From: JAAYBQ01 sp035403465
GTDB taxonomy: Bacteria; Spirochaetota; UBA4802; UBA5550
Length of the DNA stretch: 64,000 nucleotides
Direction of reading: 5' to 3'
Assembly: GCA_035403465.1 (NCBI GenBank)
Contig: DAONFG010000005.1
Span: 51,105-115,104, forward strand
Part shown: piece by piece, positions 7,356 to 15,543 of the stretch
Layout: every line of letters starts with the position of its first letter
Numbering within the stretch: position 1 is the first letter of the stretch
Translations under genes and position numbers: made by a program
The notes under the pieces: model-generated
What the model was told of the DNA's origin: nothing
Seen by the model: the letters and a program-made list of their open reading frames with translations, nothing else
Databases searched by the model: none

Positions 7356-9635
7356 ATGACACTGAAAAAGAAATTCTATGTTTCAATTTTCACGGTACTC
7401 GGCATTATAATAATTGCCATTGCAGCATTACTTATAACATGGAACGTGATCAGTATATCCTATGACACAAGCGAAAAAATTGAACTGCTGGATTCACAGA
7501 TTACCATTACACGCGGCGAAAATGGAATTCCGACAATCGAAGCATCTACCAGAGGAGACATGTATTTTGCCCTGGGCTATATCCACGCCAGGGACAGGCT
7601 TGATCTAATTGAAAAAAACCGCGCCCTTGCGACAGGCAACTCATCAGATTTTATTAATAACAAAGAGGAGAGCAGACTCTTTGACACACTGGCAGGCACA
7701 ATCGGATTTACCCGCAGGGCGGAAGAAATATTTACAAAGCTATCACCCGAACAAAAAAAGTCCATTGAACGATACTGTGCAGGGATCAACCATATCCGCA
7801 AGGACAGACCCTCCAGCTTTCTTCTTCCCAGGGACTGGTCACCACGGGATGTAATAGCTATCCTTGTTATGAAAGAATGGACAAACTCATACCTGAATAA
7901 TCTCGAACTTGTAATAAACATGCCTGACGAAAAAAAGAATATTCCCGGCCGCGTAATTCCCGGGGATCAATACATACATTATTACTCGGCAGAACAGGCA
8001 GTTTTTCTGAAAACACTCAGATCAATCAAAGATCTGATTATAAAGTATTCAGGCACTTTTAACAGGGGACTTTCTGTTTATGTAGATTCAACCCTTGATG
8101 CATCCGGGGAAAATTACTATTCAACATTTACATATTACGATTACTACTCCACATACCCCGGATGGTATCCTGTAAAAATACTGATGAACAATACCACAAT
8201 AGATTCAATAACCTTCAGCGGACTGCCTTTCATGTTCGCATTTAAAAATTCAGAAATAACAATGCTGCATTTCAATATTAACGCCGATACCCAGGATTTC
8301 ATAATAGTTGATACCGCGGAAAAATCGAACAGAACCCAGTACAGGCTCAATAACACATGGCGCGATTTTAAAACAGAACGTACACCGGTTGCTGCTGCCG
8401 ACGGATCAATCAATAACGAAATTGTGTGGATAACCGACAAAGGTCCTGTACTGAATAATCCCGGCAGCAACAACCAGTCACTGGACAGGATCCTTGTACT
8501 TAACTCGGTCTTTCCAGGCGCAGGTTATGTAATGATGCTGCTCGATACCCCGTTTACAGGCAATTTAGCTGACATAAAAAAATATATAACCGGAACTGAC
8601 GCTTCACTCAAGTGCTTTATGGTGATAAACGGGAATAATACACTCAAGGGATATTCAGGATATATCTCATCATCCCCTGATAAAAATGTTTTTAAAAACG
8701 GGAGTGTATTTATCCGCTCTGATTTTACCGGTTACAACTGGTTTAAAAACGGGATGGCTGCAGACTATGCGGGGAGTGATGTTCTGGCGCCCGGAGACCT
8801 TGTATCATACAGAAATTCAATAATTACCGAACCGCTTAAAAATGAACAGCTTAACCGAATGCTTGTGCTTAAGCGTGTATATTCTGAAGAAAAGATAATC
8901 GAAATTATTAATGATAACCACTCGGAAGCGGCAAGAAAATTCATCCCTGTATTCCGGGCAATAATTGAATCAAATCCGCTCACTTCCGCAAAGATGACCA
9001 AAATCTACTTCAATGACTGGGACTACAACGTGCTTAAAACAAGCCAGGCAGCGTCAATTTTCTATACAACACTTAACTATTATATCAGAGAAACTCTGAA
9101 AGATGAATTCGGAGATGATCTTTCATACAATATGACGAATGCACATCTTCTATATAATGACTTTTTCAACATGCTGACAATGAAAGAGCAGCTGCTCTAT
9201 GATAATCCTGAAACAGAAAATCTTGAAAACCGTGAAATGGTATTTGATATTTCATTTTTCAACGCCATGCGTTTCCTTAACAGAAAAACAGGCCCGCTGA
9301 TGGATGAATGGGTACTCGGCAGAACCAATACTGCGATGTTTACCCTGCCCCGGCTTAAATACAATGTCCTGTCATATCTTTTTAAACCTGAACCAATAGC
9401 TGTTGATGGAGGCCCGGATACTTTATCAGGTGTTGTTACTGATACTGAGTATCGTCCAGTATCCGGCGTTTCCATAAGCGGGTATATGAACAGCAATGTA
9501 TTTAAATTCTCAATGAATACCGGTTACTCAACATCGCTGCTATCGGATTTTTTCTATGGAAAAACAGTCCGTATTCCTTTTACTGAAATAGGCAGCATAA
9601 ACCCCATGTACAAAACCGTACTCTCAAAGAAATAA
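7356..9635 (+). CDS. penicillin-acylase-like protein, probably inactive
   Basis: A 759-residue protein with one N-terminal membrane segment (about residues 8-30), so the body faces the periplasm. The A-chain half matches penicillin/aculeacin acylases: TRGENGIPTIEASTRGDMYFALGYIHARDRLDLIEKNRAL and a later LLPRDWSPRDVIAIL. These enzymes cleave themselves so that a Ser in an SNxW motif becomes the N-terminal nucleophile of the B chain. No SNxW is found. The matching region reads NRGLSVYVDSTLDASG, with Gly at the Ser position by eye alignment, and the usual NDPHL motif is also gone, whereas the GLPFMFAFKNSEI strand is kept. It therefore looks like a degenerate acylase fold with another role, or a very divergent enzyme. 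The start codon has a weak ribosome-binding site. Confidence 0.78.
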   Translation: MTLKKKFYVSIFTVLGIIIIAIAALLITWNVISISYDTSEKIELLDSQITITRGENGIPTIEASTRGDMYFALGYIHARDRLDLIEKNRALATGNSSDFINNKEESRLFDTLAGTIGFTRRAEEIFTKLSPEQKKSIERYCAGINHIRKDRPSSFLLPRDWSPRDVIAILVMKEWTNSYLNNLELVINMPDEKKNIPGRVIPGDQYIHYYSAEQAVFLKTLRSIKDLIIKYSGTFNRGLSVYVDSTLDASGENYYSTFTYYDYYSTYPGWYPVKILMNNTTIDSITFSGLPFMFAFKNSEITMLHFNINADTQDFIIVDTAEKSNRTQYRLNNTWRDFKTERTPVAAADGSINNEIVWITDKGPVLNNPGSNNQSLDRILVLNSVFPGAGYVMMLLDTPFTGNLADIKKYITGTDASLKCFMVINGNNTLKGYSGYISSSPDKNVFKNGSVFIRSDFTGYNWFKNGMAADYAGSDVLAPGDLVSYRNSIITEPLKNEQLNRMLVLKRVYSEEKIIEIINDNHSEAARKFIPVFRAIIESNPLTSAKMTKIYFNDWDYNVLKTSQAASIFYTTLNYYIRETLKDEFGDDLSYNMTNAHLLYNDFFNMLTMKEQLLYDNPETENLENREMVFDISFFNAMRFLNRKTGPLMDEWVLGRTNTAMFTLPRLKYNVLSYLFKPEPIAVDGGPDTLSGVVTDTEYRPVSGVSISGYMNSNVFKFSMNTGYSTSLLSDFFYGKTVRIPFTEIGSINPMYKTVLSKK

Positions 9636-9649
9636 ACAGCTGCACATAA

Positions 9650-9679
9650 AAAAAGGCTGCCCATCAGGACAGCCTTTTT
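9650..9679. terminator. bidirectional intrinsic terminator
   Basis: A perfect 10-bp stem (AAAAAGGCTG, loop of 10, CAGCCTTTTT) with an A-run on the left and a T-run on the right serves both strands. It lies between the plus-strand acylase-like gene and the end of groEL. A second short hairpin (ACAAGG with CCTTGT, about 9684-9706) lies beside it on the groEL side. Confidence 0.9.
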
Positions 9680-9720
9680 CAGGACAAGGAGTTACAACCC
9701 CTTGTTCATTATAACCGGTT

Positions 9721-11358
9721 TTAGTACATACCCGGCATTCCGCCCATTCCGCCACCGCCGCCCGGCATCATCTGTTTTTCATCTTCCTTATCAGTAATGA
9801 GGACCTCTGTTGTACAGAGCATTCCTGCTACTGATGCTGCGTTCTGGAGAGCTGACCTGACAACTTTTGCAGGGTCAATGATTCCGGCCTCCATCATATC
9901 CACCCATGTAAGTGTATATGCATTAAAACCTATGCCCGGTTTTTCCTCTTTAGCCTTCTCAACAACAACAGAACCCTCAAGGCCTGCATTAGAAGCGATC
10001 TGCTTCATAGGAGATTCGATAGCACGCCCGATTATTTCTGCGCCGATTTTTTCATCGCCTGAAAGCTTTGAAGCAGCTTCTTTAACTGCTTTCTGTGCAT
10101 GAATAAGTGTAAGTCCACCGCCGGGAACTATTCCCTCTTCAACAGCTGACCTTGTAGCAGAGAGTGCATCTTCAACTCTTGCCTTCTTCTCTTTAAGTTC
10201 AACTTCAGTAGCCGCACCTACGTTTATAACAGCAACGCCGCCTGCAAGCTTTGCTTTTCTTTCCTGGAGTTTTTCTATGTCATATTCAGAAGATGAGTCT
10301 TCAATCTGTTTCTGAATCTGGGTGATTCTGCTCTTAACTTCGGCCTGTGCGCCGGCACCTTCAATAATAGTAGTATTTTCTTTATCAACGATGATTTTCT
10401 TAGCCCTGCCAAGCTGGTTAATAGTTGTGTTTTCAAGTTTCATGCCCAGGTCTTCAGAGATCACCTGACCGCCTGTAAGTATGGCTAAATCTTCAAGCAT
10501 AGCCTTTCTTCTATCGCCGAATCCCGGAGCCTTCACAGCTACGCAGCTTATGGTTTTTCTCAGTGTATTAACAACAATTGTCGCAAGAGCTTCGCCTTCA
10601 ACCTCTTCTGAAATTATAAGAAGCGGTTTTCCAGCCTGTGCTACTTTCTCAAGTACCGGAAGAAGATCTTTCATTGTAGAGATCTTTTTGTCATGGATAA
10701 GGATAAGCGCATCCTGGAGAACTGCCTGCATTGATTCAGGATCATTCGCCATGTAGGGAGATATATATCCCCTGTCGAACTGCATACCCTCAACAACCTC
10801 AAGAGTTGTTTCTATTGATTTTGCCTCTTCAACAGTGATTACGCCGTCTTTACCGACTTTATCCATGGCATCAGCAATGAGATTTCCGATTTCCATGTCG
10901 TTGTTTGCAGAGATTGCAGCAACCTGAGCTATCTCTTTTTTATCCTTGATCTCCCTGGCAATCGAGGCAACAAAATTTACTGCAGCTTCAACAGCTTTGT
11001 CTATACCTCTTTTAAGGTCCATGGGATTTGCACCTGCAGTTACATTCTTAAGGCTTTCCCTGTATATTGCAGCAGCAAGTATTGTAGCAGTTGTTGTACC
11101 GTCACCTGCAACATCATTTGTCTTAATCGCTACTTCTTTAACCATCTGTGCACCCATATTTTCGAACGAATCGTCAAGTTCGATTTCACGTGCGACAGTA
11201 ACTCCATCCTTGGTTACAGTGGGTGCGCCGAATTTTTTATCGATCGCAACGTTTCTTCCCCTGGGCCCGAGTGTCACCTGTACTGCATCAGCAAGCTTTA
11301 CTACACCTTCAAGGATAGCCCTTCTTGCTTCATCATTATACTTTAATATTTTTGACAT
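9721..11358 (-). CDS. groL: chaperonin GroEL
   Basis: A 545-residue 60-kDa chaperonin subunit, normal length. Diagnostic stretches include VTLGPRGRNVAIDKKFG, GDGTTTATILA with the ATPase Asp, KAPGFGDRRKAMLEDLAILTGG and EEGIVPGGG. It ends with the usual flexible Gly/Met tail (GGGGGMGGMPGMY). It forms the folding chamber with GroES, encoded 30 bases upstream in the same transcript, and is controlled through the CIRCE element before groES. Confidence 0.99.
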   Translation of the reverse strand: MSKILKYNDEARRAILEGVVKLADAVQVTLGPRGRNVAIDKKFGAPTVTKDGVTVAREIELDDSFENMGAQMVKEVAIKTNDVAGDGTTTATILAAAIYRESLKNVTAGANPMDLKRGIDKAVEAAVNFVASIAREIKDKKEIAQVAAISANNDMEIGNLIADAMDKVGKDGVITVEEAKSIETTLEVVEGMQFDRGYISPYMANDPESMQAVLQDALILIHDKKISTMKDLLPVLEKVAQAGKPLLIISEEVEGEALATIVVNTLRKTISCVAVKAPGFGDRRKAMLEDLAILTGGQVISEDLGMKLENTTINQLGRAKKIIVDKENTTIIEGAGAQAEVKSRITQIQKQIEDSSSEYDIEKLQERKAKLAGGVAVINVGAATEVELKEKKARVEDALSATRSAVEEGIVPGGGLTLIHAQKAVKEAASKLSGDEKIGAEIIGRAIESPMKQIASNAGLEGSVVVEKAKEEKPGIGFNAYTLTWVDMMEAGIIDPAKVVRSALQNAASVAGMLCTTEVLITDKEDEKQMMPGGGGGMGGMPGMY

Positions 11359-11388
11359 ATTATATCACCTCTATACCTTGTCAGATTC

Positions 11389-11673
11389 TCAGTCAATTAC
11401 TGCTAGAATATCATGTTCGCTAAGGATAAGGAAATCATTATCCTCATATTTAAGTTCAGTCCCGGCATATTTGCCAAACAGAACTTTGTCGCCAACCTTG
11501 ACCCTCATGGGAATAAGGTCTTTCCCTTCATAATGACCGTCGCCGACTGCAACGATTTTACCGCGCTGGGGTCTTTCCTTGGCAGTGTCAGGCACATAAA
11601 GTGATCCCACTTTAGAAAATTCCTCTTCAATAATCTGTACAACTACTCTGTCACCAATAGGTTTTATAGCCAC
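11389..11673 (-). CDS. groS: co-chaperonin GroES
   Basis: A 94-residue lid of the GroEL chamber: PIGDRVVVQIIEEE, the mobile loop around FSKVGSLYVPDTAKERPQ, and KVLFGKYAGTELKY. The start codon is GTG (11671-11673), placed 5 bases after a strong AGGAGG box; an ATG that overlaps it is out of frame. It is the first gene of the heat-shock pair. Confidence 0.98.
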   Translation of the reverse strand: MAIKPIGDRVVVQIIEEEFSKVGSLYVPDTAKERPQRGKIVAVGDGHYEGKDLIPMRVKVGDKVLFGKYAGTELKYEDNDFLILSEHDILAVID

Positions 11674-11717
11674 ATTAGCCTCCTTATAAATAAAAAATAT
11701 TTGGTAATTTACTTATT

Positions 11718-11755
11718 GAATTGTTAGCACTCACCTTAACGAGTGCTAACAATTC
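11718..11755 (-). promoter_or_regulatory. CIRCE operator (HrcA site)
   Basis: TTAGCACTC (11724-11732) and GAGTGCTAA (11741-11749) match the CIRCE half-sites exactly. The palindrome extends outward to 15-bp perfect arms (GAATTGTTAGCACTC and its complement). The spacer is 8 bases, one shorter than the usual 9. It overlaps the predicted groES transcription start, so HrcA binding would block initiation. hrcA itself is not in the window. Confidence 0.95.
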
Positions 11756-11757
11756 AA

Positions 11758-11785
11758 ACTATATAAATAGGAGTATTTATTTCAA
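11758..11785 (-). promoter_or_regulatory. groESL promoter
   Basis: On the minus strand a -35 TTGAAA (11780-11785) and -10 TATAGT (11758-11763) are separated by 16 bases. The predicted start falls near 11751, at the outer edge of the CIRCE palindrome, so this looks like a housekeeping-sigma promoter under repressor control. Confidence 0.7.
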
Positions 11786-11844
11786 GATTAATTTTTTGGT
11801 TTTTACTTATTTTTTTTAAATCGTAGAATTAACACTAATAAAAC

Positions 11845-12321
11845 CTATTTCGAAGATATATAATCTGATTTCCCGCCCTTTTTTTCAATTAATCTGCAGT
11901 CACCAATAACCATATCCTTGTCTACAGCCTTACACATATCATATACCGTAAGCGCAGCAACTGAAGCAGCAACAAGTGCCTCCATTTCCGCGCCAGTCTT
12001 CCCTGAAAGCCTGATTTCACTGGTAATATGAACCAATAAGTTCTTTTTATCAATCTCAAGGTCTACATTGATGTAATTCAACAATAGCGGATGGCACATC
12101 GGGATAAGTCCCGAAGTATTTTTGGCAGCCATGATACCTGCAATCCTGGCAACCTCAAAAACTTCACCTTTGGGCAGCAGTTTCTGTTCAATTGCGGTAA
12201 TGGTATCACTTTTCATGAAAACAGAAGCTTCAGCTTTTGCACTTCTTTGTGTGATATCCTTGGAACTTATATCAACCATTACCGACTTTCCGTCAGAATT
12301 ATAATGAGAAAAATCATCCAT
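11845..12321 (-). CDS. moaC: cyclic pyranopterin monophosphate synthase MoaC
   Basis: A 158-residue MoaC. It converts the GTP-derived 3',8-cyclo intermediate made by MoaA into cyclic pyranopterin monophosphate for the molybdenum cofactor. Conserved motifs are KNTSGLIPMCHPLLLN, KTGAEMEALVAASVAALTVYDMCK (GVEME in most homologues, here GAEME) and a C-terminal KKGGKSD. No other moa gene is in the window. It is 42 bases downstream of pssA and may be read from the lysC-ddl-pssA transcript. Confidence 0.96.
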   Translation of the reverse strand: MDDFSHYNSDGKSVMVDISSKDITQRSAKAEASVFMKSDTITAIEQKLLPKGEVFEVARIAGIMAAKNTSGLIPMCHPLLLNYINVDLEIDKKNLLVHITSEIRLSGKTGAEMEALVAASVAALTVYDMCKAVDKDMVIGDCRLIEKKGGKSDYISSK

Positions 12322-12363
12322 TTAAATATCCGTTATTATACAATTTGAGTATTATTGAATAAA

Positions 12364-13113
12364 TCAGGCCTTTGACCGGCCGGCAAACCTGAACAGGTAC
12401 CTGAAAATACCCCATAAAATATAGATCATTGTCACAACAAATACAGCCCACGCCTTAAAGATTACAAGCAATGAAATAAAAACTACAGTCGTTATCAATA
12501 TCGCAGACTTACCCTTTTTCCAGACATCAGAAAAAAACTTGGAGTAGTCTATATTGGACACCATCAGCAGTGCTGCAGCAATAAATAATACTATAAAAGG
12601 GGCCATCGGCATTTCAAAGAAAATCTGACCCAGCAGAAGATTATTTGAAATAAGAAGAGCGGGCACTATGCCCACAATTATACCCGCTGCGGGAGATGGC
12701 AACCCTTTAAAACCTGTACCTGAATCCTGACAGTTAAACCTCGCAAGCCTGTATATTGCACATATAGGGAAAAGAACCGAAAGAAGTGCGCCTGTCCCTA
12801 AACCGTAAAATGCCGGCAGTTTATAGAAATATGCCGAATATGCCAGTATTCCCGGGGCAATTCCGTATGAAACCGCATCTGCAAGAGAATCGAGCTGCAT
12901 ACCAAGCTCGCTTTCAACATTAAGCGCCCTTGCAACAGCCCCGTCGACAGAGTCAAAAATACTCGCAACGAATATCAAAGTACCCGCGATAATCAGTGTT
13001 TCAACATTACCCATTTGAGGGTCATAATTCGCAGAATAGAGGATTGAAAAGAATCCCGCTATCATGTTTCCCATGGTTACCATGCTTGGAATCATCGATT
13101 TCTTTTTTATCAT
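12364..13113 (-). CDS. pssA: CDP-diacylglycerol-serine O-phosphatidyltransferase
   Basis: A 249-residue integral membrane enzyme that makes phosphatidylserine, the precursor of phosphatidylethanolamine. The CDP-alcohol phosphatidyltransferase signature is complete: D-S-V-D-G-A-V-A-R, then G and two Asp in ELGMQLDSLADAVSYG. It has about seven hydrophobic helices and the opening IPSMVTMGNMIAGFFSI typical of the PssA type II family. No psd gene is adjacent. The open frame ends with a short basic tail. Confidence 0.95.
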   Translation of the reverse strand: MIKKKSMIPSMVTMGNMIAGFFSILYSANYDPQMGNVETLIIAGTLIFVASIFDSVDGAVARALNVESELGMQLDSLADAVSYGIAPGILAYSAYFYKLPAFYGLGTGALLSVLFPICAIYRLARFNCQDSGTGFKGLPSPAAGIIVGIVPALLISNNLLLGQIFFEMPMAPFIVLFIAAALLMVSNIDYSKFFSDVWKKGKSAILITTVVFISLLVIFKAWAVFVVTMIYILWGIFRYLFRFAGRSKA

Positions 13114-13164
13114 ATCATTACCTGAATTTTTCTTTTTTTAATCAAAATATAAATATTGTGTGTG

Positions 13165-14298
13165 TCAAGACAAATAAGCCTTTTCCGGGCCCTGAAAAGC
13201 TGTGCGCAGCCTGTTCCTGTTCTCCCTTCGGTCAAACGCCAGGGCTATAAGTTTATCAAGAAGTGTATCATATGCCAGTCCTGAAGATTGCCAGAGCTTT
13301 GGATACATACTGATACTTGTAAAACCCGGGAGTGTATTTATTTCATTAAGGAAGAACCTGCCGGTATCTTTGTCCAGAAAAAAATCGACTCTTGCCATGC
13401 CTGAACAGTTCAGCGCCAGGTAGGCGTTAATAGCCATGCGGCCCATCTCATCCGACTTTGTCTTATTTAGCTCTGCAGGTATAAGAAGCTCTGCACCGTC
13501 TGAATCAATATACTTTGCCTCGTACGAATAGAACTCATGGCGCGGCCTGATTTCGCCCGGTCCCGATACTTCAGGTTTTTCATTGCCAAGCACAGAAAAC
13601 TCAATCTCGCGCGCATTAACAGCCTGTTCAACCAGTATAGTGCCGTCCCATTCAAAAGCTTCATCTATTGCGCGTGCAAGATCAGATGCATCCTTCACCT
13701 TACTGATTCCGACAGATGACCCTGCGTTGCACGGCTTTATGAAACAGGGAAATCCGAACTGTGCAGTAACCGAATCTGTCACCTTTACCGGATTGTCAAC
13801 CCAGTCAATATTTCGAACCTTAATCCATGGGACAACCGGAATCCCGGCATCGCGCAGGAGCCTCTTTGCTATATCCTTGTCCATGCCAACTGCAGAACCG
13901 CAGACATCCGCCCCTACGTATGGGACCATGGCAAGTTCAAGCAACCCCTGCAGCGTACCGTCCTCACAGAATGTTCCGTGCACAACCGGGAAAATAACAT
14001 CTACTTCAACTTCTGCATTATTCTCACAGTTTCGGATACAGAGCTTACCGTTACATTCATAATGATTAACTGTCCAGCTGCCGGTTTTATTCAGTTTAAG
14101 TATATTCCCAAAATCTTTATCTTCGACAACTTCGGGTTCATCCTGAACATGCCATCTGCCGTCGCGGTCAATACCTATTGCAGTTACGTGGTACTTAGCC
14201 CTGTCAAGAAACCTGATCACCGAAGCGGCCGAGCACCTTGAAACATCATGCTCGCCCGATCGGCCGCCGTATAAAACCCCAACCCTTATCATAATCAC
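13165..14298 (-). CDS. ddl: D-alanine-D-alanine ligase
   Basis: A 377-residue ATP-grasp ligase that makes the D-Ala-D-Ala dipeptide for peptidoglycan. It is the longer DdlA-type form. Motifs are VGVLYGGRSGEHDVS, FPVVHGTFCEDGTLQGLLE, CFIKPCNAGSSVGISKV, ARVDFF and LNEINTLPGFTSISMYPKLW. The start may be GTG at 14298, overlapping the lysC stop by 4 bases, or ATG six bases on (MIRVGVLYGG); the latter is nearer the usual N-terminus. No strong ribosome-binding site favours either, so coupling to lysC translation is likely. Confidence 0.97.
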   Translation of the reverse strand: MIMIRVGVLYGGRSGEHDVSRCSAASVIRFLDRAKYHVTAIGIDRDGRWHVQDEPEVVEDKDFGNILKLNKTGSWTVNHYECNGKLCIRNCENNAEVEVDVIFPVVHGTFCEDGTLQGLLELAMVPYVGADVCGSAVGMDKDIAKRLLRDAGIPVVPWIKVRNIDWVDNPVKVTDSVTAQFGFPCFIKPCNAGSSVGISKVKDASDLARAIDEAFEWDGTILVEQAVNAREIEFSVLGNEKPEVSGPGEIRPRHEFYSYEAKYIDSDGAELLIPAELNKTKSDEMGRMAINAYLALNCSGMARVDFFLDKDTGRFFLNEINTLPGFTSISMYPKLWQSSGLAYDTLLDKLIALAFDRRENRNRLRTAFQGPEKAYLS

Positions 14299-15518
14299 TG
14301 CGCTTCAATAAATGTCTTATGAAGTACCTTCGCCGCAAGTTCGGCATAAATCGCGTCGATAACGCAGGATATTCCTATTTCAGAGGTAGATATCATCTCG
14401 ATATTAATATTCTGTTCGGAGAATACACTGAACATCTTACCCGCGACACCGTAGGATGAAAGCATACCCACGCCAACGGCTGATACAATCGCTATATCCT
14501 CTTTATAGTCAATCGCCGTACCGCCGAATTCCCTGTTAAGCGCTTCACAAATCTCTGTAGTTTTTTTCAGGTCATCTTTCTTCACAGTGAATGATATCGA
14601 TGTCCTGTTGTCATGACCTGTTGACTGAACGATCATGTTGACATATATTTTTGATTTTCCAAGTTCATTGAACAGCTTCGCGGAAATTCCCGGCCTGTCA
14701 GGTATGTCGCGAACAGTAACTTTTGCCTCATCCTGCTTTGAAGTGATTCCGCTTACTACAAATTTTTCCATCATCTCCTCCATGGGCATAACAATTGTCC
14801 CTTCTGCGTCTGAAAAGCTTGACCGCACATGCAGTTTTATGTTGAACTTCTTGGCAAACTCAACTGACCGTGAATGGAGCACCCCTGCCCCGAGCCTTGC
14901 AAGTTCCAGCATTTCGTCGTAGCTGATCTCATTAAGTTTTCTTGGTGATTTTATTACACGCGGGTCAGCAGTGTACACGCCGTCAACGTCAGTATATATT
15001 TCACAGTCCCGTGTCTTAAGTACCGCTGCAAGTGCTACAGCTGATGTGTCAGACCCGCCGCGTCCAAGCGTAACAATATTTTCATCTTCATCAATTCCCT
15101 GGAAACCGGCAACTATGACCACCTTCCCTTCTGCCAGCGATTTTTTTATACGCTCTGTCGAGATGTCAGCTATCTTCGCATTGGAAAAGTTTCCATCTGT
15201 CCGCATCTTTATCTGTGAACCGGTATATGAAATAGCGTCCACACCTGTTTCATGCAGCGCAATCGCAAGAAGTGCAACAGAAACCTGTTCTCCGGTTGAG
15301 AGGAGCATGTCCATCTCACGTTTTGACGGATTCTTCGACAGCTCGTTCGCCAGCACTATGAGTTCATCAGTTGTCTTTCCCATCGCGGAAACTACAACAA
15401 CCACAGAGTATCCCTTATCCCTGTAGCGTTTTATCCTTTCGGCAACAGCCTTTATTCTTTCCGGATTCTTTACCGAAGTGCCGCCGTATTTCTGTACTAT
15501 AATTTTTTCTTCTGACAT
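14295..15518 (-). CDS. lysC: aspartate kinase
   Basis: A 407-residue monofunctional aspartokinase, the first step from aspartate to lysine, threonine, methionine and diaminopimelate. The kinase domain starts IIVQKYGGTSV and has GRGGSDTSAVALA and EIYTDVDGVYTADPR. Two ACT domains (about residues 265-400) give amino-acid feedback control. It overlaps ddl by 4 bases; both feed the cell wall through diaminopimelate and D-Ala-D-Ala, which may explain the pairing. Only a 25-base gap precedes it, so no lysine riboswitch is present. Confidence 0.97.
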   Translation of the reverse strand: MSEEKIIVQKYGGTSVKNPERIKAVAERIKRYRDKGYSVVVVVSAMGKTTDELIVLANELSKNPSKREMDMLLSTGEQVSVALLAIALHETGVDAISYTGSQIKMRTDGNFSNAKIADISTERIKKSLAEGKVVIVAGFQGIDEDENIVTLGRGGSDTSAVALAAVLKTRDCEIYTDVDGVYTADPRVIKSPRKLNEISYDEMLELARLGAGVLHSRSVEFAKKFNIKLHVRSSFSDAEGTIVMPMEEMMEKFVVSGITSKQDEAKVTVRDIPDRPGISAKLFNELGKSKIYVNMIVQSTGHDNRTSISFTVKKDDLKKTTEICEALNREFGGTAIDYKEDIAIVSAVGVGMLSSYGVAGKMFSVFSEQNINIEMISTSEIGISCVIDAIYAELAAKVLHKTFIEAQ

Positions 15519-15543
15519 GTATATGACCTGAATATTTTATTTC

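Noticed and set aside
15519..15543. Search for a lysine riboswitch before lysC or a T-box before metG
   Set aside because: The gaps are only 25 and 43 bases, too short for either element.
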